DNA of 64,000 bases from Yersinia frederiksenii ATCC 33641 (GTDB lineage: Bacteria > Pseudomonadota > Gammaproteobacteria > Enterobacterales > Enterobacteriaceae). The notes below the pieces were generated by a model, which saw nothing but the letters and a program-made list of their open reading frames with translations, did not search any database and had not been told where the DNA came from. The stretch lies in NCBI RefSeq assembly GCF_000754805.1, contig NZ_KN150731.1, forward strand, positions 2,085,559 to 2,149,558, given 5' to 3'. The position numbers were made by a program, and so were the translations under genes. The first letter of the stretch is position 1. Every line of letters starts with the position of its first letter. This document shows positions 7,600 to 18,441 of the stretch, one piece after another.

Positions 7600-10020
7600 A
7601 TGAATCATACTTTTTTTTCTTCCACACCTAATCAACTGGGCAGCGGAGTACTACCTTCTCGTTATAATGAAGTTATATTTGAGCTTTCAGATGGTAATTG
7701 GGTTAATGAAATTATATTACCCGAGCATCCTGCGGATAAAAACAGTGTTGTGATTCGTTCTTCAGCAACTAGGGATGCGACGTTACAGCTATCATCAGAT
7801 TCATCAGATTCATGGAATTCTTTGGATATTCAAGCTGGTTATCAATACGTTCTTGAATATGATATTAATATTCAGGAGTGGAATATTAAGATAACGAGTA
7901 TTGATTATCTGACACCCAACAGTGTCGATAATGTTATTCCAGATAATCCGCAACCCCTGACTTATTATTCGATAGATAACTGCAATTATGTAGCCGAAGT
8001 GACTTTACCAACCACGGCAGAGAACGGGGCAGTTATTATTTTTAACTCTACCGCCAGTGCCGACTCACAAGTATTAGGCAACAATATATTGTATGGTAGT
8101 GCCAAGACGATTAAGTCTGGTGAACCGCTTATTTATCGATATCACTCTAGCCACAATGGTGGTGGCTGGATGATTGATGCTGTATTAATCCAAGCGCAAG
8201 ATAATATAAATAATGAAATATCTGATCCTACCGTACATATTAGCTTTATAGACAATAGTGATAAAGTGCAGGAAGTTGCTAATAATGAGCAGGAACACAG
8301 CAAAGAAAAACCAATAATACTTAATACTCTGTCGACCACACCTAATCAATTGGGGAGTGCGGTGCTACCTTCGGGCTATGATGAGATTGTATTTGAGCTT
8401 TCAGACGGTAACTGGACTAAAGATATTATATTGCCACTGCAACCGTTGGATAAGAGTCGCGCTGTTATCAAATCATCCGCGACTTTTAATGCTTACCTGC
8501 AACTCCCATTTGCATCATTAAAAATTAGCGCAGGTAGTGAATATTTATTCGAATATCGTTCAGATATACAACAATGGCACATTATGGGGGCGGGTATTAA
8601 TCATATAACACCCAACAGTGTCGGCAGTGTTATTCCTGATAATCCAGATGGTATTACCTGCTATGTGATGGAGAGTGAAGATTGGGTACCTGAAATTACA
8701 CTCCCTTCTAGCGCCAATGATGAGTCGCTTATTATTATTCGATCTACTGCAATCAAAGATTCAACAATATCTCATGAGCACTTGTTATATGGCAGTACTA
8801 CCACGATAAAAGCGGGTGACCAGTACGTTTTCAAGTATTTGGGGAAGTTAAATCGTTGGGTGCTAGAGTCTGCACCAACAAGAAATATATCCGTAGATGA
8901 TTTTCAAAGTGAAATACCGTTCCCAACAGCACAAACTACAGTGTTGGCTATTACCAATAATAATTGGTGCGGCAGAGTACGACTGCCAAAGAACGCCGGT
9001 GATCGCGATAAAATAAAGATAAAATCTTCCGCTGACACCATAACGTTGATTGATGCTGCCAATATTAATCAGCCAGGAGCGATGAAATTAAATAATGGTG
9101 AACAATATGATTTTTTCTATATTGCTGAGAAAGGAGAGTGGCAACTTATAAAATCACCAGATACGTTTTATCAGGCACAAGATATAACCGAGGGTATTGT
9201 GCCCGCATTAAACACCCCACGAACGATCATTAATGCAACCAATGACAATTATCAGTCAAGATTATTGCTGCCTACCGCGCAGGAACCCGGAAGTCGGGTC
9301 ATTCTTAACTGTGGTGCTGAGTGGGATATATCTGTCTCTGCTGATGGGACAAACTATAAAATTTCTTATGGTGAAACGGTCGCTTTTAAAGTGGATGAAC
9401 AAGGACTTTGGCAAAGAGAAACTGTGACCATTGATTTGTTATTACTCTACAGCGATAAAGCCGCAGCCCGTTTGGGTGAAGATGAAATGCGCGATTTTAT
9501 GATGGAAGGCTTTTATCGGACGAATGAAGCACTGGAAAATTCAGGTGCTAATTTTCGCTTTCGGGTCGTTGGCTTACGACAAGTGGAGGCAAAAACAGGC
9601 TGGCGCGATCTGGACGATCCCCTTGAGGACTTACGAGACGATCCATTAGTGCAGGAATGGCGGGACTTCTTAAAAGCCGACGGTATTTATTATGTAGGCA
9701 CCGAGAATGGCTGTGGATTAGCATGGGTGGGCCCTCACGGAGGTTATAATATGGTAGCGACGGGTTCAATAAACTGTGATGCTGACGTGATGCGCCATGA
9801 AATGGGTCATAATATGGGTATTAAACATGGCGGTGAAAGCGAGACATATAATCATGGCTATGAACTACTAGCAACGATTATGGTGGACAGTGACAGTCTT
9901 TATTACTCTACGCCAGATCGTTATACCGCCGATTACGGTATACCCATGGGGATACCCAATAGAGTCGATGCAGTGCGGGCGATGAACGAGATATCGGCTG
10001 TCGTCACTGCTTATCGTTAA
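7600..10020 (+). CDS. Metzincin zinc metalloprotease with tandem N-terminal domain repeats
   Basis: An 806-residue protein that I cannot match to a named enterobacterial gene. The C-terminal domain (about 609-806) is a metzincin-type peptidase: zinc motif HEMGHNMGIKHG (H733, E734, H737, H743), a likely Met-turn methionine at 761 in ATIM, then YYSTPDRY, as in reprolysin-like bacterial peptidases. The N-terminal part consists of about six related beta-rich units of 80-95 residues. Units at about 9-104 and 247-336 (TPNQLGS start), and at 105-200 and 337-425 (TPNSV start), are clear duplicates of a two-unit block. Two more divergent units lie at about 430-525 and 527-608. No signal peptide, lipobox or membrane segment is visible, and no upstream in-frame start exists before the stop at 7537. 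A weak AAGGGA site precedes the ATG. The gene is visibly AT-richer than its neighbours, suggesting accessory origin. Confidence 0.8.
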   Translation: MNHTFFSSTPNQLGSGVLPSRYNEVIFELSDGNWVNEIILPEHPADKNSVVIRSSATRDATLQLSSDSSDSWNSLDIQAGYQYVLEYDINIQEWNIKITSIDYLTPNSVDNVIPDNPQPLTYYSIDNCNYVAEVTLPTTAENGAVIIFNSTASADSQVLGNNILYGSAKTIKSGEPLIYRYHSSHNGGGWMIDAVLIQAQDNINNEISDPTVHISFIDNSDKVQEVANNEQEHSKEKPIILNTLSTTPNQLGSAVLPSGYDEIVFELSDGNWTKDIILPLQPLDKSRAVIKSSATFNAYLQLPFASLKISAGSEYLFEYRSDIQQWHIMGAGINHITPNSVGSVIPDNPDGITCYVMESEDWVPEITLPSSANDESLIIIRSTAIKDSTISHEHLLYGSTTTIKAGDQYVFKYLGKLNRWVLESAPTRNISVDDFQSEIPFPTAQTTVLAITNNNWCGRVRLPKNAGDRDKIKIKSSADTITLIDAANINQPGAMKLNNGEQYDFFYIAEKGEWQLIKSPDTFYQAQDITEGIVPALNTPRTIINATNDNYQSRLLLPTAQEPGSRVILNCGAEWDISVSADGTNYKISYGETVAFKVDEQGLWQRETVTIDLLLLYSDKAAARLGEDEMRDFMMEGFYRTNEALENSGANFRFRVVGLRQVEAKTGWRDLDDPLEDLRDDPLVQEWRDFLKADGIYYVGTENGCGLAWVGPHGGYNMVATGSINCDADVMRHEMGHNMGIKHGGESETYNHGYELLATIMVDSDSLYYSTPDRYTADYGIPMGIPNRVDAVRAMNEISAVVTAYR
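7624..8875 (+). repeat. Internal gene duplication: two-domain block A-B repeated
   Basis: Within the metalloprotease gene, nt 7624-8200 (block A1-B1) and nt 8338-8875 (block A2-B2) encode clearly homologous protein. Shared segments include FELSDGNW with IILP, and TPNSV with VIPDNP, in the same order. Some short stretches are also nearly identical at DNA level (ACACCTAATCAA; TTTGAGCTTTCAGA), which suggests a fairly recent duplication or ongoing conversion. Confidence 0.75.
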
Positions 10021-10063
10021 ATCGCACATCGAGATCAACATATTTGTCTGATGGCTGAAATAA

Positions 10064-10101
10064 GTTCGTATTGTGGCGTAGTGTGACACTACAATACGAA
10101 C
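10064..10101. repeat. Inverted repeat between convergent genes
   Basis: GTTCGTATT (10064-10072) pairs with AATACGAAC (10093-10101), and an inner GTAGTG/CACTAC pair closes a TGA loop, leaving a bulge on the left arm. It sits between the metalloprotease and yaeH stop codons. It may be a bidirectional transcription or RNA-stability hairpin, but neither side has a real T-run. Confidence 0.55.
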
Positions 10102-10125
10102 CAAGCTTAATATCCATCGTCCGAT

Positions 10126-10515
10126 TTAGCGGCCGTTTGTCAGCTTTTCCAGGTCAGATTCAATTTCAGAAATCTTATTGGCGACAACGCTTTCTAAATG
10201 ACGTAAGTCATCCAGAATTTTACGTTTTAAATCAACTTCAATCTGATCGCGCTTGCATAATTGATCAAGTTCATCAATGACATAACGGAGATTAGGATTG
10301 ATTTCGTTGATCTCTTTATAACCATGACCGGCATTATCAGCCACCACAGTTTTGCGTTGACGTGGATATTTGAATTTCACACTCTTGGCAAAAAACTCAC
10401 CTTTATCTTTGCGGAAGTAAATTTTCAGAATGTCGTTATTGGCCTCCTGACGCAGGCTATAACGATCGACATCTTCCGGTTGTGTGATTCCTAAACTTTT
10501 CAGATTGTCATACAT
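10126..10515 (-). CDS. yaeH: DUF3461 family protein YaeH
   Basis: A 129-residue soluble protein, nearly identical over its length to E. coli YaeH as I recall it: [11 protein letters not shown] at the start, [35 protein letters not shown], and a C-terminal coiled-coil-like helix [19 protein letters not shown]. No function is established. It is monocistronic and sits next to dapD, as in other enterobacteria. Confidence 0.94.
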   Translation of the reverse strand: MYDNLKSLGITQPEDVDRYSLRQEANNDILKIYFRKDKGEFFAKSVKFKYPRQRKTVVADNAGHGYKEINEINPNLRYVIDELDQLCKRDQIEVDLKRKILDDLRHLESVVANKISEIESDLEKLTNGR

Positions 10516-10654
10516 AGCGCCACCTTTTTGGTTTTATATTCCACAGTTTATGATTATGACGGTAAATTTCGCCAAAATATGTGATTGCAGGCGATATCTT
10601 ATGTATTTGAAGCTTGATGCAGCTGCAATTACTTTGGATATACAATGGTCAAGA

Positions 10655-10686
10655 CAAAAAAATAGCGGGGGATTAGCCCGCTATGT
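10655..10686 (-). terminator. dapD terminator
   Basis: Read on the minus strand, ATAGCGGG and CCCGCTAT pair around a short loop and are followed by seven T residues (the A-run at 10656-10662 on plus). It lies just after the dapD stop codon. Confidence 0.92.
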
Positions 10687-10692
10687 GCCATC

Positions 10693-11517
10693 TTAGTCGA
10701 TGGTGCGTAATAACTCGTTAATACCGACTTTACCACGGGTCTTTGCATCAACTTTTTTCACGATAACCGCGCAATACAAGCTGTAGCTACCGTCTTTTGA
10801 TGGCAGGTTGCCAGAAACGACAACAGAGCCAGCAGGAACACGGCCATAATGTATTTCACCGGTTTCGCGATCATAGATACGGGTACTTTGGCCGATGAAT
10901 ACACCCATCGAGATAACGGAGCCTTCTTCGACGATGACCCCTTCAACCACTTCCGAACGTGCGCCAACAAAGCAGTTATCTTCGATAATGGTTGGGTTAG
11001 CTTGCAGTGGCTCTAATACACCACCAATGCCTACACCGCCGGACAGGTGAACATTTTTACCAATCTGTGCGCAGGAACCCACTGTTGCCCATGTGTCGAC
11101 CATAGTGCCTTCATCGACAAAAGCCCCAATGTTTACATAAGAAGGCATCAATACGGTATTGCGGGCAATGAATGCACCTTTACGCACGGTCGCAGGAGGT
11201 ACTACTCGGAAGCCTTCACGCTGAAAACGCGCTTCATCATAACCGGCAAATTTCATTGGCACTTTATCGTAGTAACGGGTTTCTGCACCTTCCATTACTT
11301 GATTATCATTGATACGGAAAGACAGCAACACCGCCTTTTTTAGCCACTGGTGGGTGACCCACTGACCGTCAATCTTTTCTGCGACCCGCAAGGCACCGGT
11401 ATCTAGCAGATCAATCACATGGTTAATCGCTTCGCGCGTTACGGTGTCTACGTTTGCCGGAGTAATGTCTGCACGACGCTCGAAAGCGGTTTCAATAACG
11501 TTCTGTAGTTGCTGCAT
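10693..11517 (-). CDS. dapD: 2,3,4,5-tetrahydropyridine-2,6-dicarboxylate N-succinyltransferase
   Basis: A 274-residue cytoplasmic trimeric enzyme of the succinylase branch of lysine/diaminopimelate synthesis. It transfers succinyl from succinyl-CoA to tetrahydrodipicolinate. An N-terminal helical domain precedes a left-handed beta-helix of hexapeptide repeats ([38 protein letters not shown]) at about residues 110-240. Length and sequence match E. coli DapD. The AGGAAAGAGACC stretch before the ATG is the ribosome-binding region. A short ERIC-like palindrome lies immediately upstream. Confidence 0.97.
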   Translation of the reverse strand: MQQLQNVIETAFERRADITPANVDTVTREAINHVIDLLDTGALRVAEKIDGQWVTHQWLKKAVLLSFRINDNQVMEGAETRYYDKVPMKFAGYDEARFQREGFRVVPPATVRKGAFIARNTVLMPSYVNIGAFVDEGTMVDTWATVGSCAQIGKNVHLSGGVGIGGVLEPLQANPTIIEDNCFVGARSEVVEGVIVEEGSVISMGVFIGQSTRIYDRETGEIHYGRVPAGSVVVSGNLPSKDGSYSLYCAVIVKKVDAKTRGKVGINELLRTID

Positions 11518-11537
11518 CCTGGTCTCTTTCCTGATGT

Positions 11538-11597
11538 TATACCCATCGGACTTGAAGCCGCAGCACGGTTAGCTGCAACGCCAGTGGCTTTGGGTAG
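11538..11597. repeat. Short ERIC-like palindrome upstream of dapD
   Basis: A palindrome of about 60 bp with TATACCC at one end and GGGTA at the other; arms TACCCATCGGACTTGAAG and (reverse strand) TACCCAAAGCCACTGGCG are related. Its ends resemble those of the full ERIC copies in this window, but the ERIC core is missing, so it may be an internally deleted derivative or a separate Yersinia palindromic repeat. Confidence 0.6.
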
Positions 11598-11636
11598 CCG
11601 ATTGTAAGAAAATTAATCGTTAAAAAGTTATTTGTA

Positions 11637-14315
11637 TCACAGTTTATCGTTCGGATTGAGGGTATCTGTCAACCGTTGTGCTAATTCACGACGAGTTTCA
11701 ATACTCAAAGCGCGGCGATCTTTATCCGCTAACACAAATAAATCCTCTACCCGCTCGCCAATGGTGGTGATACGCGCACTATGTAGCGATAACCCTAGAT
11801 CGGCAAAAATCTCGCCGACACGAGCGAGTAGGCCTGGCTGGTCTAATGCGATTAACTCCAGATAAGTCCGGCGCTCATTATGAGTGGGTAAAAAGTTGGT
11901 TTCCGTTGGCACACTGAAATGGCGCAATTTAGATGATAACCGCCTGACGCGTGGATGCTGATAGTTTGTCCGAGTCATGGCCTGTTGCAAGGCATGCCTG
12001 ATAATCGGGTGCCTGTCTTGTGCCAGTGGGCTGCCATCTGGCTCCAGCACAATAAAAGTATCCATCGCCATTCCATCACGGTTGGTGAAAATCTGTGCAT
12101 CATGGACACTCAGGTTGCGGCGATCCAATTCACCGACCACGGCGGCAAATAACGATGGGCGGTCAGGGCTCCAGATGAATATCTCGGTTCCCCCACGGGT
12201 TGCCTGACGGCTAATTAATACCAGTGGCTTGGTTGAGTCGTGCTCAAGCAAATGGCGTGCATGCCAGGCCAACTGATTCGGCGAATGGCGCAAGAAGTAA
12301 TCCGCCCGGCAACGGCTCCAGATACGATGCAATGCTTCTTCATCAATATTATCCATCCGCAACAGTGCCAATGCCTGTAGCCGATGGTGGCGCACGCGCT
12401 CACGGAGATCCGGGCTGTTTTGCATCCCACGGCGCAGCTGTTTCTCGGTGGCGAAATAAAGTTCGCGCAATAAGCTTTGTTTCCAGCTATTCCACAGATT
12501 CTCATTGGTGGCGCAAATATCGGCGACCGTCAAACTGACTAAATAACGCAAGCGCGTTTCGCTTTGCACTTCAGCGGAGAATTGTTGAATAACCTCTGGA
12601 TCTTGAATATCACGACGTTGAGCTGTTACTGACATCAATAGATGGCAGCGTACTAACCAGGCCACAAGTTGCGCCTCGCGGGAGTTCAGCCCGTGCTGTT
12701 CGGCAAACTCTAAAACATCGTGCGCGCCGAGAATAGAGTGGTCACCCCCACGCCCTTTGGCAATATCGTGGAATAGCGCGGCCAGTAGCAATAATTCAGG
12801 CTGGGGCAAGCGCGGGTAAAGCTCTACGCACAGGGGGTGGAGTGGCCGGGTGGTTTCATCAGCGAAACTTTCTAGTTTCAGTAAAACCCGAATGGTGTGC
12901 TCATCAACGGTATAAGCGTGGAACAGGTCAAATTGCATCTGCCCGACGATACTGCCCCATTGCGGCATATAAGCCCACAGAACGCTGTGGCGGTGCATTG
13001 GCAGCAATGCGCGGGAGACTGCACCGGGATGACGTAAAATAGCCATAAACAGCTTCCGGGCTTCAGGAATGTTACATAACGGCTGTTTCAGGTGCCGACG
13101 CGCATGGCGTAAACGGCGCACGGTGGTGGAGTAAATCCCTTTGATATCCTGATTGCGCACCATCAAATAGAACATGCGCATAATGGCTTCAGGCTGCTGG
13201 ACAAAGAGATTCTCATCACGCAGATCTATTAAATCCCCACGTAATTGAAATTCGTCATCTAATGGTCGTGGTTTTTCGTTGGTATCTAACGCCAATATGG
13301 CTTCATCAAACAACTGCAACAGCATGTTATTGAGTTCACTCACTCGGCGAGTCATTCGATAAAAATCTTTCATCATATGCTCGACGGGTTCATTGCCTTC
13401 GCCTTGATACTGTAAAAGCTGGGCAACACTCAACTGACGGTCGAACAATAGGCGATTATCATAGCGTGTTAATACCAAATGCAGTGCAAAACGGATTCGC
13501 CATAAAAAACTTTGGCTTTCAATAAGTTCATTGCGCTCTGCTTTTGTCAGAAAACCGAAATCGACCATTTCATTTAAGGAGGTGGCACCAAAATGGCGAC
13601 GGGCAACCCATAGCAGGGTATGAATATCTCTTAACCCTCCGGGGCTGCTTTTGATATCCGGCTCCAGATTATAGCTAGTACCGTGATAGCGCTTATGCCG
13701 CTCTTGTTGTTCGGCAACTTTGGCATGGAAAAACTGGGGAGATGGCCAGAAGCTGTCGCTGAAAATATGCTTTTGCATCTGTAGAAACAGAGCAACATCG
13801 CCGCAAATCAAGCGCGATTCAATCATATTGGTGGCAACGGTGAGGTCAGCCAGTCCTTCTAACAGACACTCTTCCAGCGTTCGTACGCTGTGGCCGACTT
13901 CCAGCTTTAAATCCCATAGTAGGGTAATCAACTGACCGACTCGCTGGGCCTGCTCTTCATTCAGGCGCTGCTTGCTTAGGATTAATACATCAATATCGGA
14001 TAATGGGTGCAGCTCGCCCCGACCATAGCCACCGACCGCAACCAGTGCAGTCTCGGGTACATCATCAAAGCCATAGAGTGTCCATAACCGCCGTAGCAGG
14101 CGGTCAATGTAATCACTGCGTGCAGCAATGAGTATCTCGGCACTGATTCCGCCATTGAATGCATCAGCCAGCCAGGACTGGAAAGTCTCTAACCGTTGCT
14201 TGAGTGTTGGGCAATTAAGCTCGCTATCAAGATAGGTATTTGGTGGCGCGGGCTGCTCCGGAATGACCTTCGTTACCGCCAGTAATGCTGAGTGCTCGGT
14301 GTGATTGTCAGACAT
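11637..14315 (-). CDS. glnD: Bifunctional uridylyltransferase/uridylyl-removing enzyme GlnD
   Basis: An 892-residue nitrogen sensor. It uridylylates PII proteins (GlnB, GlnK) when glutamine is low and removes UMP when glutamine is high. Domains in order: nucleotidyltransferase with [19 protein letters not shown] (about residues 92-110), linker region, HD hydrolase with [14 protein letters not shown] (near 515), and two C-terminal ACT domains (from about 705 and 815; the second begins [20 protein letters not shown]) that bind glutamine. Length agrees with E. coli (890). It is divergent in function from, but collinear with, map, which is separated from it by map's terminator. Confidence 0.97.
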   Translation of the reverse strand: MSDNHTEHSALLAVTKVIPEQPAPPNTYLDSELNCPTLKQRLETFQSWLADAFNGGISAEILIAARSDYIDRLLRRLWTLYGFDDVPETALVAVGGYGRGELHPLSDIDVLILSKQRLNEEQAQRVGQLITLLWDLKLEVGHSVRTLEECLLEGLADLTVATNMIESRLICGDVALFLQMQKHIFSDSFWPSPQFFHAKVAEQQERHKRYHGTSYNLEPDIKSSPGGLRDIHTLLWVARRHFGATSLNEMVDFGFLTKAERNELIESQSFLWRIRFALHLVLTRYDNRLLFDRQLSVAQLLQYQGEGNEPVEHMMKDFYRMTRRVSELNNMLLQLFDEAILALDTNEKPRPLDDEFQLRGDLIDLRDENLFVQQPEAIMRMFYLMVRNQDIKGIYSTTVRRLRHARRHLKQPLCNIPEARKLFMAILRHPGAVSRALLPMHRHSVLWAYMPQWGSIVGQMQFDLFHAYTVDEHTIRVLLKLESFADETTRPLHPLCVELYPRLPQPELLLLAALFHDIAKGRGGDHSILGAHDVLEFAEQHGLNSREAQLVAWLVRCHLLMSVTAQRRDIQDPEVIQQFSAEVQSETRLRYLVSLTVADICATNENLWNSWKQSLLRELYFATEKQLRRGMQNSPDLRERVRHHRLQALALLRMDNIDEEALHRIWSRCRADYFLRHSPNQLAWHARHLLEHDSTKPLVLISRQATRGGTEIFIWSPDRPSLFAAVVGELDRRNLSVHDAQIFTNRDGMAMDTFIVLEPDGSPLAQDRHPIIRHALQQAMTRTNYQHPRVRRLSSKLRHFSVPTETNFLPTHNERRTYLELIALDQPGLLARVGEIFADLGLSLHSARITTIGERVEDLFVLADKDRRALSIETRRELAQRLTDTLNPNDKL

Positions 14316-14355
14316 ATATTTCCTGTAGATAAAAATCCGATGAAAATGCAGCCCA

Positions 14356-14384
14356 TAAAAAAGCCGGCGGGTGCCGGCTTGTCA
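14356..14384 (-). terminator. map terminator
   Basis: On the minus strand AAGCCGGC and GCCGGCTT form a perfect stem with a short loop followed by TTTTTT. It separates map from downstream glnD. Confidence 0.93.
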
Positions 14385-14387
14385 TTA

Positions 14388-15179
14388 TTACTCGTGCGTT
14401 ATGACATTGGGGATGGTGTCATCCTTACGTAACGTCATTATTTCGCAGCCGCTCTCGGTTACCACAATAGTATGCTCATACTGCGCCGACAAGCTGCGAT
14501 CTTTAGTTTTTACCGTCCAGCCATCTTTCATGGTGCGGATGCGGTAATCACCGGCATTAACCATAGGTTCAATCGTGAAGGCCATACCGGCTTGCAGAAC
14601 AACACCGCCGTCATCAGCATCGTAGTGCAGAACTTGAGGTTCTTCATGGAAACCTTCGCCAATACCGTGACCGCAATATTCACGCACCACGGAGAAGTTC
14701 TCTGCTTCGACAAACTTCTGGATAGCTTTACCCAGCGTACGCAGGCGGATACCCGGTTTGACCATTTTGATCGCCAGATACAGGCTTTCTTGCGTCACGC
14801 GGCACAAACGTTCGCCCAAAATTGTCGGCTTGCCGACAATAAACATTTTTGAGGTATCGCCGTGGAAGCCATCTTTAATCACGGTAACGTCAATATTGAC
14901 GATATCGCCATCTTTCAGCACTTTCTCATCACTTGGAATGCCGTGGCAGATAACTTCATTGACTGAAATACAGACTGACTTTGGAAAACCGTGATAGCCC
15001 AGACACGCAGAAATCGCCTGCTGGTGGTTAGTGATATGGTCGTGACAAATACGATCAAGCTCACCGGTACTAATTCCCGGTTTTACGTGAGGTTCAATGA
15101 TTTCCAGCACTTCAGCAGCCAAGCGGCCAGCAACGCGCATTTTTTGAATATCTTCAGGTGTTTTGATTGAGATTGCCAT
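14388..15179 (-). CDS. map: Type I methionine aminopeptidase
   Basis: A 263-residue dinuclear-metal pita-bread enzyme that removes the initiator methionine from nascent proteins with small second residues. Metal ligands are visible in NIDVTVIKDGFHGDTSKMF (Asp97 and Asp108 region), HGIGEGFHEEP (His171 region), TIEPMVN (Glu204 region) and YEHTIVVTE (Glu235 region). The length matches E. coli Map (264). Transcribed divergently from rpsB, as in other enterobacteria. Confidence 0.97.
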   Translation of the reverse strand: MAISIKTPEDIQKMRVAGRLAAEVLEIIEPHVKPGISTGELDRICHDHITNHQQAISACLGYHGFPKSVCISVNEVICHGIPSDEKVLKDGDIVNIDVTVIKDGFHGDTSKMFIVGKPTILGERLCRVTQESLYLAIKMVKPGIRLRTLGKAIQKFVEAENFSVVREYCGHGIGEGFHEEPQVLHYDADDGGVVLQAGMAFTIEPMVNAGDYRIRTMKDGWTVKTKDRSLSAQYEHTIVVTESGCEIMTLRKDDTIPNVITHE

Positions 15180-15345
15180 GCAAAAGTGTCCGTAGGGGCT
15201 GTAAATCTCTAGCCGCCGTTATTAATTAAATGCAGAAAATGAGCAGGTAAATATCGATTAATAAAAAATCTGTCCACAATGGTACCAGCCCTGCAATTTG
15301 CTGCCAAACTTTCGTTTGCAGTGACGACATTAAATGCAACAAAAG

Positions 15346-15375
15346 TTGGTGTGTTGTGGCTGTTTATGGTATAAA
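15346..15375 (+). promoter_or_regulatory. Candidate rpsB promoter
   Basis: TTGGTG (15346-15351) and TATAAA (15370-15375) are separated by 18 bp, followed by GCGC-rich sequence typical of stringently controlled start regions. It is placed about 200 bp before the rpsB start codon. Confidence 0.6.
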
Positions 15376-15381
15376 GCGCGC

Positions 15382-16310
<929 letters not shown>

Positions 16311-16358
16311 TAAGTCAGGCTCGGTGTGAGCCCTTATTAACCAGGTATTGAAATATGT

Positions 16359-16388
16359 TGGTTAGGGGGCCTTTTATAGGCCCCCTTT
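16359..16388 (+). terminator. rpsB-tsf intercistronic hairpin
   Basis: AGGGGGCC (16365-16372) pairs with GGCCCCCT (16379-16386) and is followed by TTGCG. The weak T-run fits a partial terminator or stability hairpin in the rpsB-tsf operon, as seen in E. coli. Confidence 0.7.
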
Positions 16389-16438
16389 GCGTATCTAATG
16401 TGAGATCTTGTTTTCACAAGAGAACCGAGGAAATTGAA

Positions 16439-17296
16439 ATGGTTGCTATTACCGCTGCTTTGGTAAAAGAACTGCGTGAGCGTACTGCTGCAGGCATGAT
16501 GGAATGTAAAAAGGCGTTGGTTGAAGCTAACGGCGACATCGAGCTTGCCATCGACAATATGCGTAAATCTGGTCAGGCTAAAGCTGCTAAGAAAGCAGGT
16601 CGTATCGCTGCTGAAGGTATCATCCTGGCTAAAGTTTCAGCTGACGGCAAATTCGGTGTGATTCTGGAACTGAACTGCGAAACTGACTTCGTTGCTAAAG
16701 ATGCTGGCTTCAAAGCATTCGGCGAAGAAGTTATCAACGCAGCTCTGGCTGACAAAATCGCTGATATCGACGTTCTGAAAGCTAAGTTTGAAGAACAACG
16801 CGCTAACCTGGTTGCTAAAATCGGTGAGAACATCAATATCCGTCGTATTGCTGCTCTGGAAGGCGATATTCTGGGTACTTACCTGCACGGCGCACGTATC
16901 GGTGTTATGGTTGCGGCAACTGGCGCTGATGAAGAGCTGGTTAAGCACATTGCTATGCACATCGCTGCAAGCAAGCCTGAATACGTTAAGCCAGAAGATG
17001 TTCCTGCTGAAGTTGTTGCTCGCGAGCACCAAATCCAGTTGGATATCGCTATCGAATCCGGCAAGCCACGTGAAATTGCTGAGAAGATGGTTGAAGGTCG
17101 TATGCGTAAGTTCACCGGCGAAGTTTCTCTGACTGGTCAGAACTTCGTTATGGACCCAAGCAAAACTGTTGGCGATCTGTTGAAAGAGAACAAAGCTGAC
17201 GTTGTAAACTTCATCCGCTTCGAAGTGGGCGAAGGCATTGAGAAAGTTGAGACTGACTTTGCTGCTGAAGTTGCAGCGATGAGCAAACAGTCTTAA
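16439..17296 (+). CDS. tsf: Elongation factor Ts
   Basis: A 285-residue nucleotide exchange factor that regenerates EF-Tu-GTP from EF-Tu-GDP. The start at 16439 ([20 protein letters not shown]) is chosen because it gives the family length and has GAGGAAA upstream; an open frame continues 84 bp further up. The N-terminal UBA-like domain with [16 protein letters not shown] motif (here [15 protein letters not shown]) and the EF-Ts core [11 protein letters not shown] are present. Cotranscribed with rpsB. Confidence 0.98.
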   Translation: MVAITAALVKELRERTAAGMMECKKALVEANGDIELAIDNMRKSGQAKAAKKAGRIAAEGIILAKVSADGKFGVILELNCETDFVAKDAGFKAFGEEVINAALADKIADIDVLKAKFEEQRANLVAKIGENINIRRIAALEGDILGTYLHGARIGVMVAATGADEELVKHIAMHIAASKPEYVKPEDVPAEVVAREHQIQLDIAIESGKPREIAEKMVEGRMRKFTGEVSLTGQNFVMDPSKTVGDLLKENKADVVNFIRFEVGEGIEKVETDFAAEVAAMSKQS

Positions 17297-17305
17297 TGCT
17301 AAAAA

Positions 17306-17336
17306 TGGGGCCGCCAATAGGCGGTTCCATTTTATC
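17306..17336 (+). terminator. tsf terminator
   Basis: GGGGCCGCC and GGCGGTTCC pair around AATA, followed by ATTTTAT, 10 bases after the tsf stop codon. Confidence 0.88.
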
Positions 17337-17342
17337 TACCCA

Positions 17343-17468
17343 ATACCCGTCGATCTTCAAGTTACAGGTGTGTTGACTGCCTTCGTTCACCTCAGTCCCT
17401 TACTGATGTAAGCTCCTGAGGACTCGCTCAGTTGTCGTCCTCCTGAAACTCGAATTATTTAGGGTATA
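17343..17468. repeat. ERIC element, copy 2, in front of pyrH
   Basis: 126 bp, from TACCCG to GGGTATA, with the classical ERIC core CTTACTGATGTAAGCTCCTG. The core closely matches the two outward ERIC-PCR primer sequences. Its right end runs into a TATAAT at 17465-17470 upstream of pyrH. Confidence 0.92.
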
Positions 17469-17470
17469 AT
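17465..17470 (+). promoter_or_regulatory. Candidate pyrH -10 box at the ERIC edge
   Basis: A perfect TATAAT formed at the right end of the ERIC, about 93 bp before the pyrH start. No good -35 hexamer is seen at 16-18 bp (CCTGAA or CTGAAA), so activity is uncertain. Confidence 0.4.
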
Positions 17471-17562
17471 CTTAGTCCGGTCAGTTTTCAACGCAAAATA
17501 TGGCTTTGAAGTTCTGACGGTCAAGTCTCCAATATTTTTACTGCTGCTTAGGACAGAACACC

Positions 17563-18309
17563 ATGGCAACCAATGCAAAACCCGTATATCAGCGTATCCT
17601 GCTTAAGCTTAGTGGCGAAGCCTTGCAAGGCGCAGAAGGTTTTGGTATCGACGCAAGCGTTTTGGATCGCATGGCTCAAGAAGTTAAAGAGCTGGTCGAA
17701 TTGGGCATTCAGGTCGGTGTGGTCATTGGCGGTGGTAACTTATTCCGCGGTGCCGGTTTAGCACAGGCAGGGATGAACCGTGTAGTGGGCGACCACATGG
17801 GAATGCTGGCTACCGTAATGAACGGCCTGGCAATGCGAGATGCACTGCACCGTGCCTATGTGAACGCCCGCCTGATGTCTGCTATTCCACTTAATGGTGT
17901 GTGTGATAATTACAGCTGGGCTGAAGCAATCAGCCTGCTGCGTCACAACCGAGTGGTGATCTTTGCTGCGGGTACAGGTAACCCATTCTTCACCACGGAT
18001 TCTGCGGCTTGTTTGCGCGGCATCGAGATTGAAGCTGATGTTGTGTTGAAAGCAACAAAAGTCGATGGGGTTTACTCTGCAGATCCGGTGAAAAATCCTG
18101 ACGCGACATTGTACGAACAGTTAACCTATCAAGACGTTTTAGAGCGTGAGTTGAAAGTTATGGATCTGGCGGCCTTCACTTTGGCCCGTGACCACAACTT
18201 GCCAATTCGGGTCTTCAACATGAATAAACCTGGTGCTCTGCGTCGTGTGGTGATGGGTGAGAATGAAGGGACGTTGATCACTAAAGAAGTGACAGCGGTA
18301 GCTAAATAA
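17563..18309 (+). CDS. pyrH: Uridylate kinase (UMP kinase)
   Basis: A 248-residue bacterial UMP kinase of the amino-acid-kinase fold, making UDP from UMP with ATP; it is hexameric, GTP-activated and UTP-inhibited in enterobacteria. Motifs KLSGEALQG (residues 15-23), GGGNLFRG (near 57), and [14 protein letters not shown] (near 140) are visible. It is near identical to E. coli PyrH with a slightly longer C-terminus (EVTAVAK). It stands between tsf and frr, as in all enterobacteria. Confidence 0.98.
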   Translation: MATNAKPVYQRILLKLSGEALQGAEGFGIDASVLDRMAQEVKELVELGIQVGVVIGGGNLFRGAGLAQAGMNRVVGDHMGMLATVMNGLAMRDALHRAYVNARLMSAIPLNGVCDNYSWAEAISLLRHNRVVIFAAGTGNPFFTTDSAACLRGIEIEADVVLKATKVDGVYSADPVKNPDATLYEQLTYQDVLERELKVMDLAAFTLARDHNLPIRVFNMNKPGALRRVVMGENEGTLITKEVTAVAK

Positions 18310-18441
18310 GCGACTTCCCGTACTGTCAGGGGCATCTGGATTGATCTTTTGCCCCTTTAGCCAGCAACTGTTGGTTTGTATATTCACCGGCTATACTTAA
18401 GTTATGGCCTGACAAGTAACCAGTTTTCAAGGGTTCACAAC

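Noticed and set aside
7600-10020. Metalloprotease as StcE/M66 mucinase
   Set aside because: The zinc motif and YYSTPD region fit reprolysin-like metzincins better, and there is no signal peptide or StcE-like N-terminal region that I can recognise.
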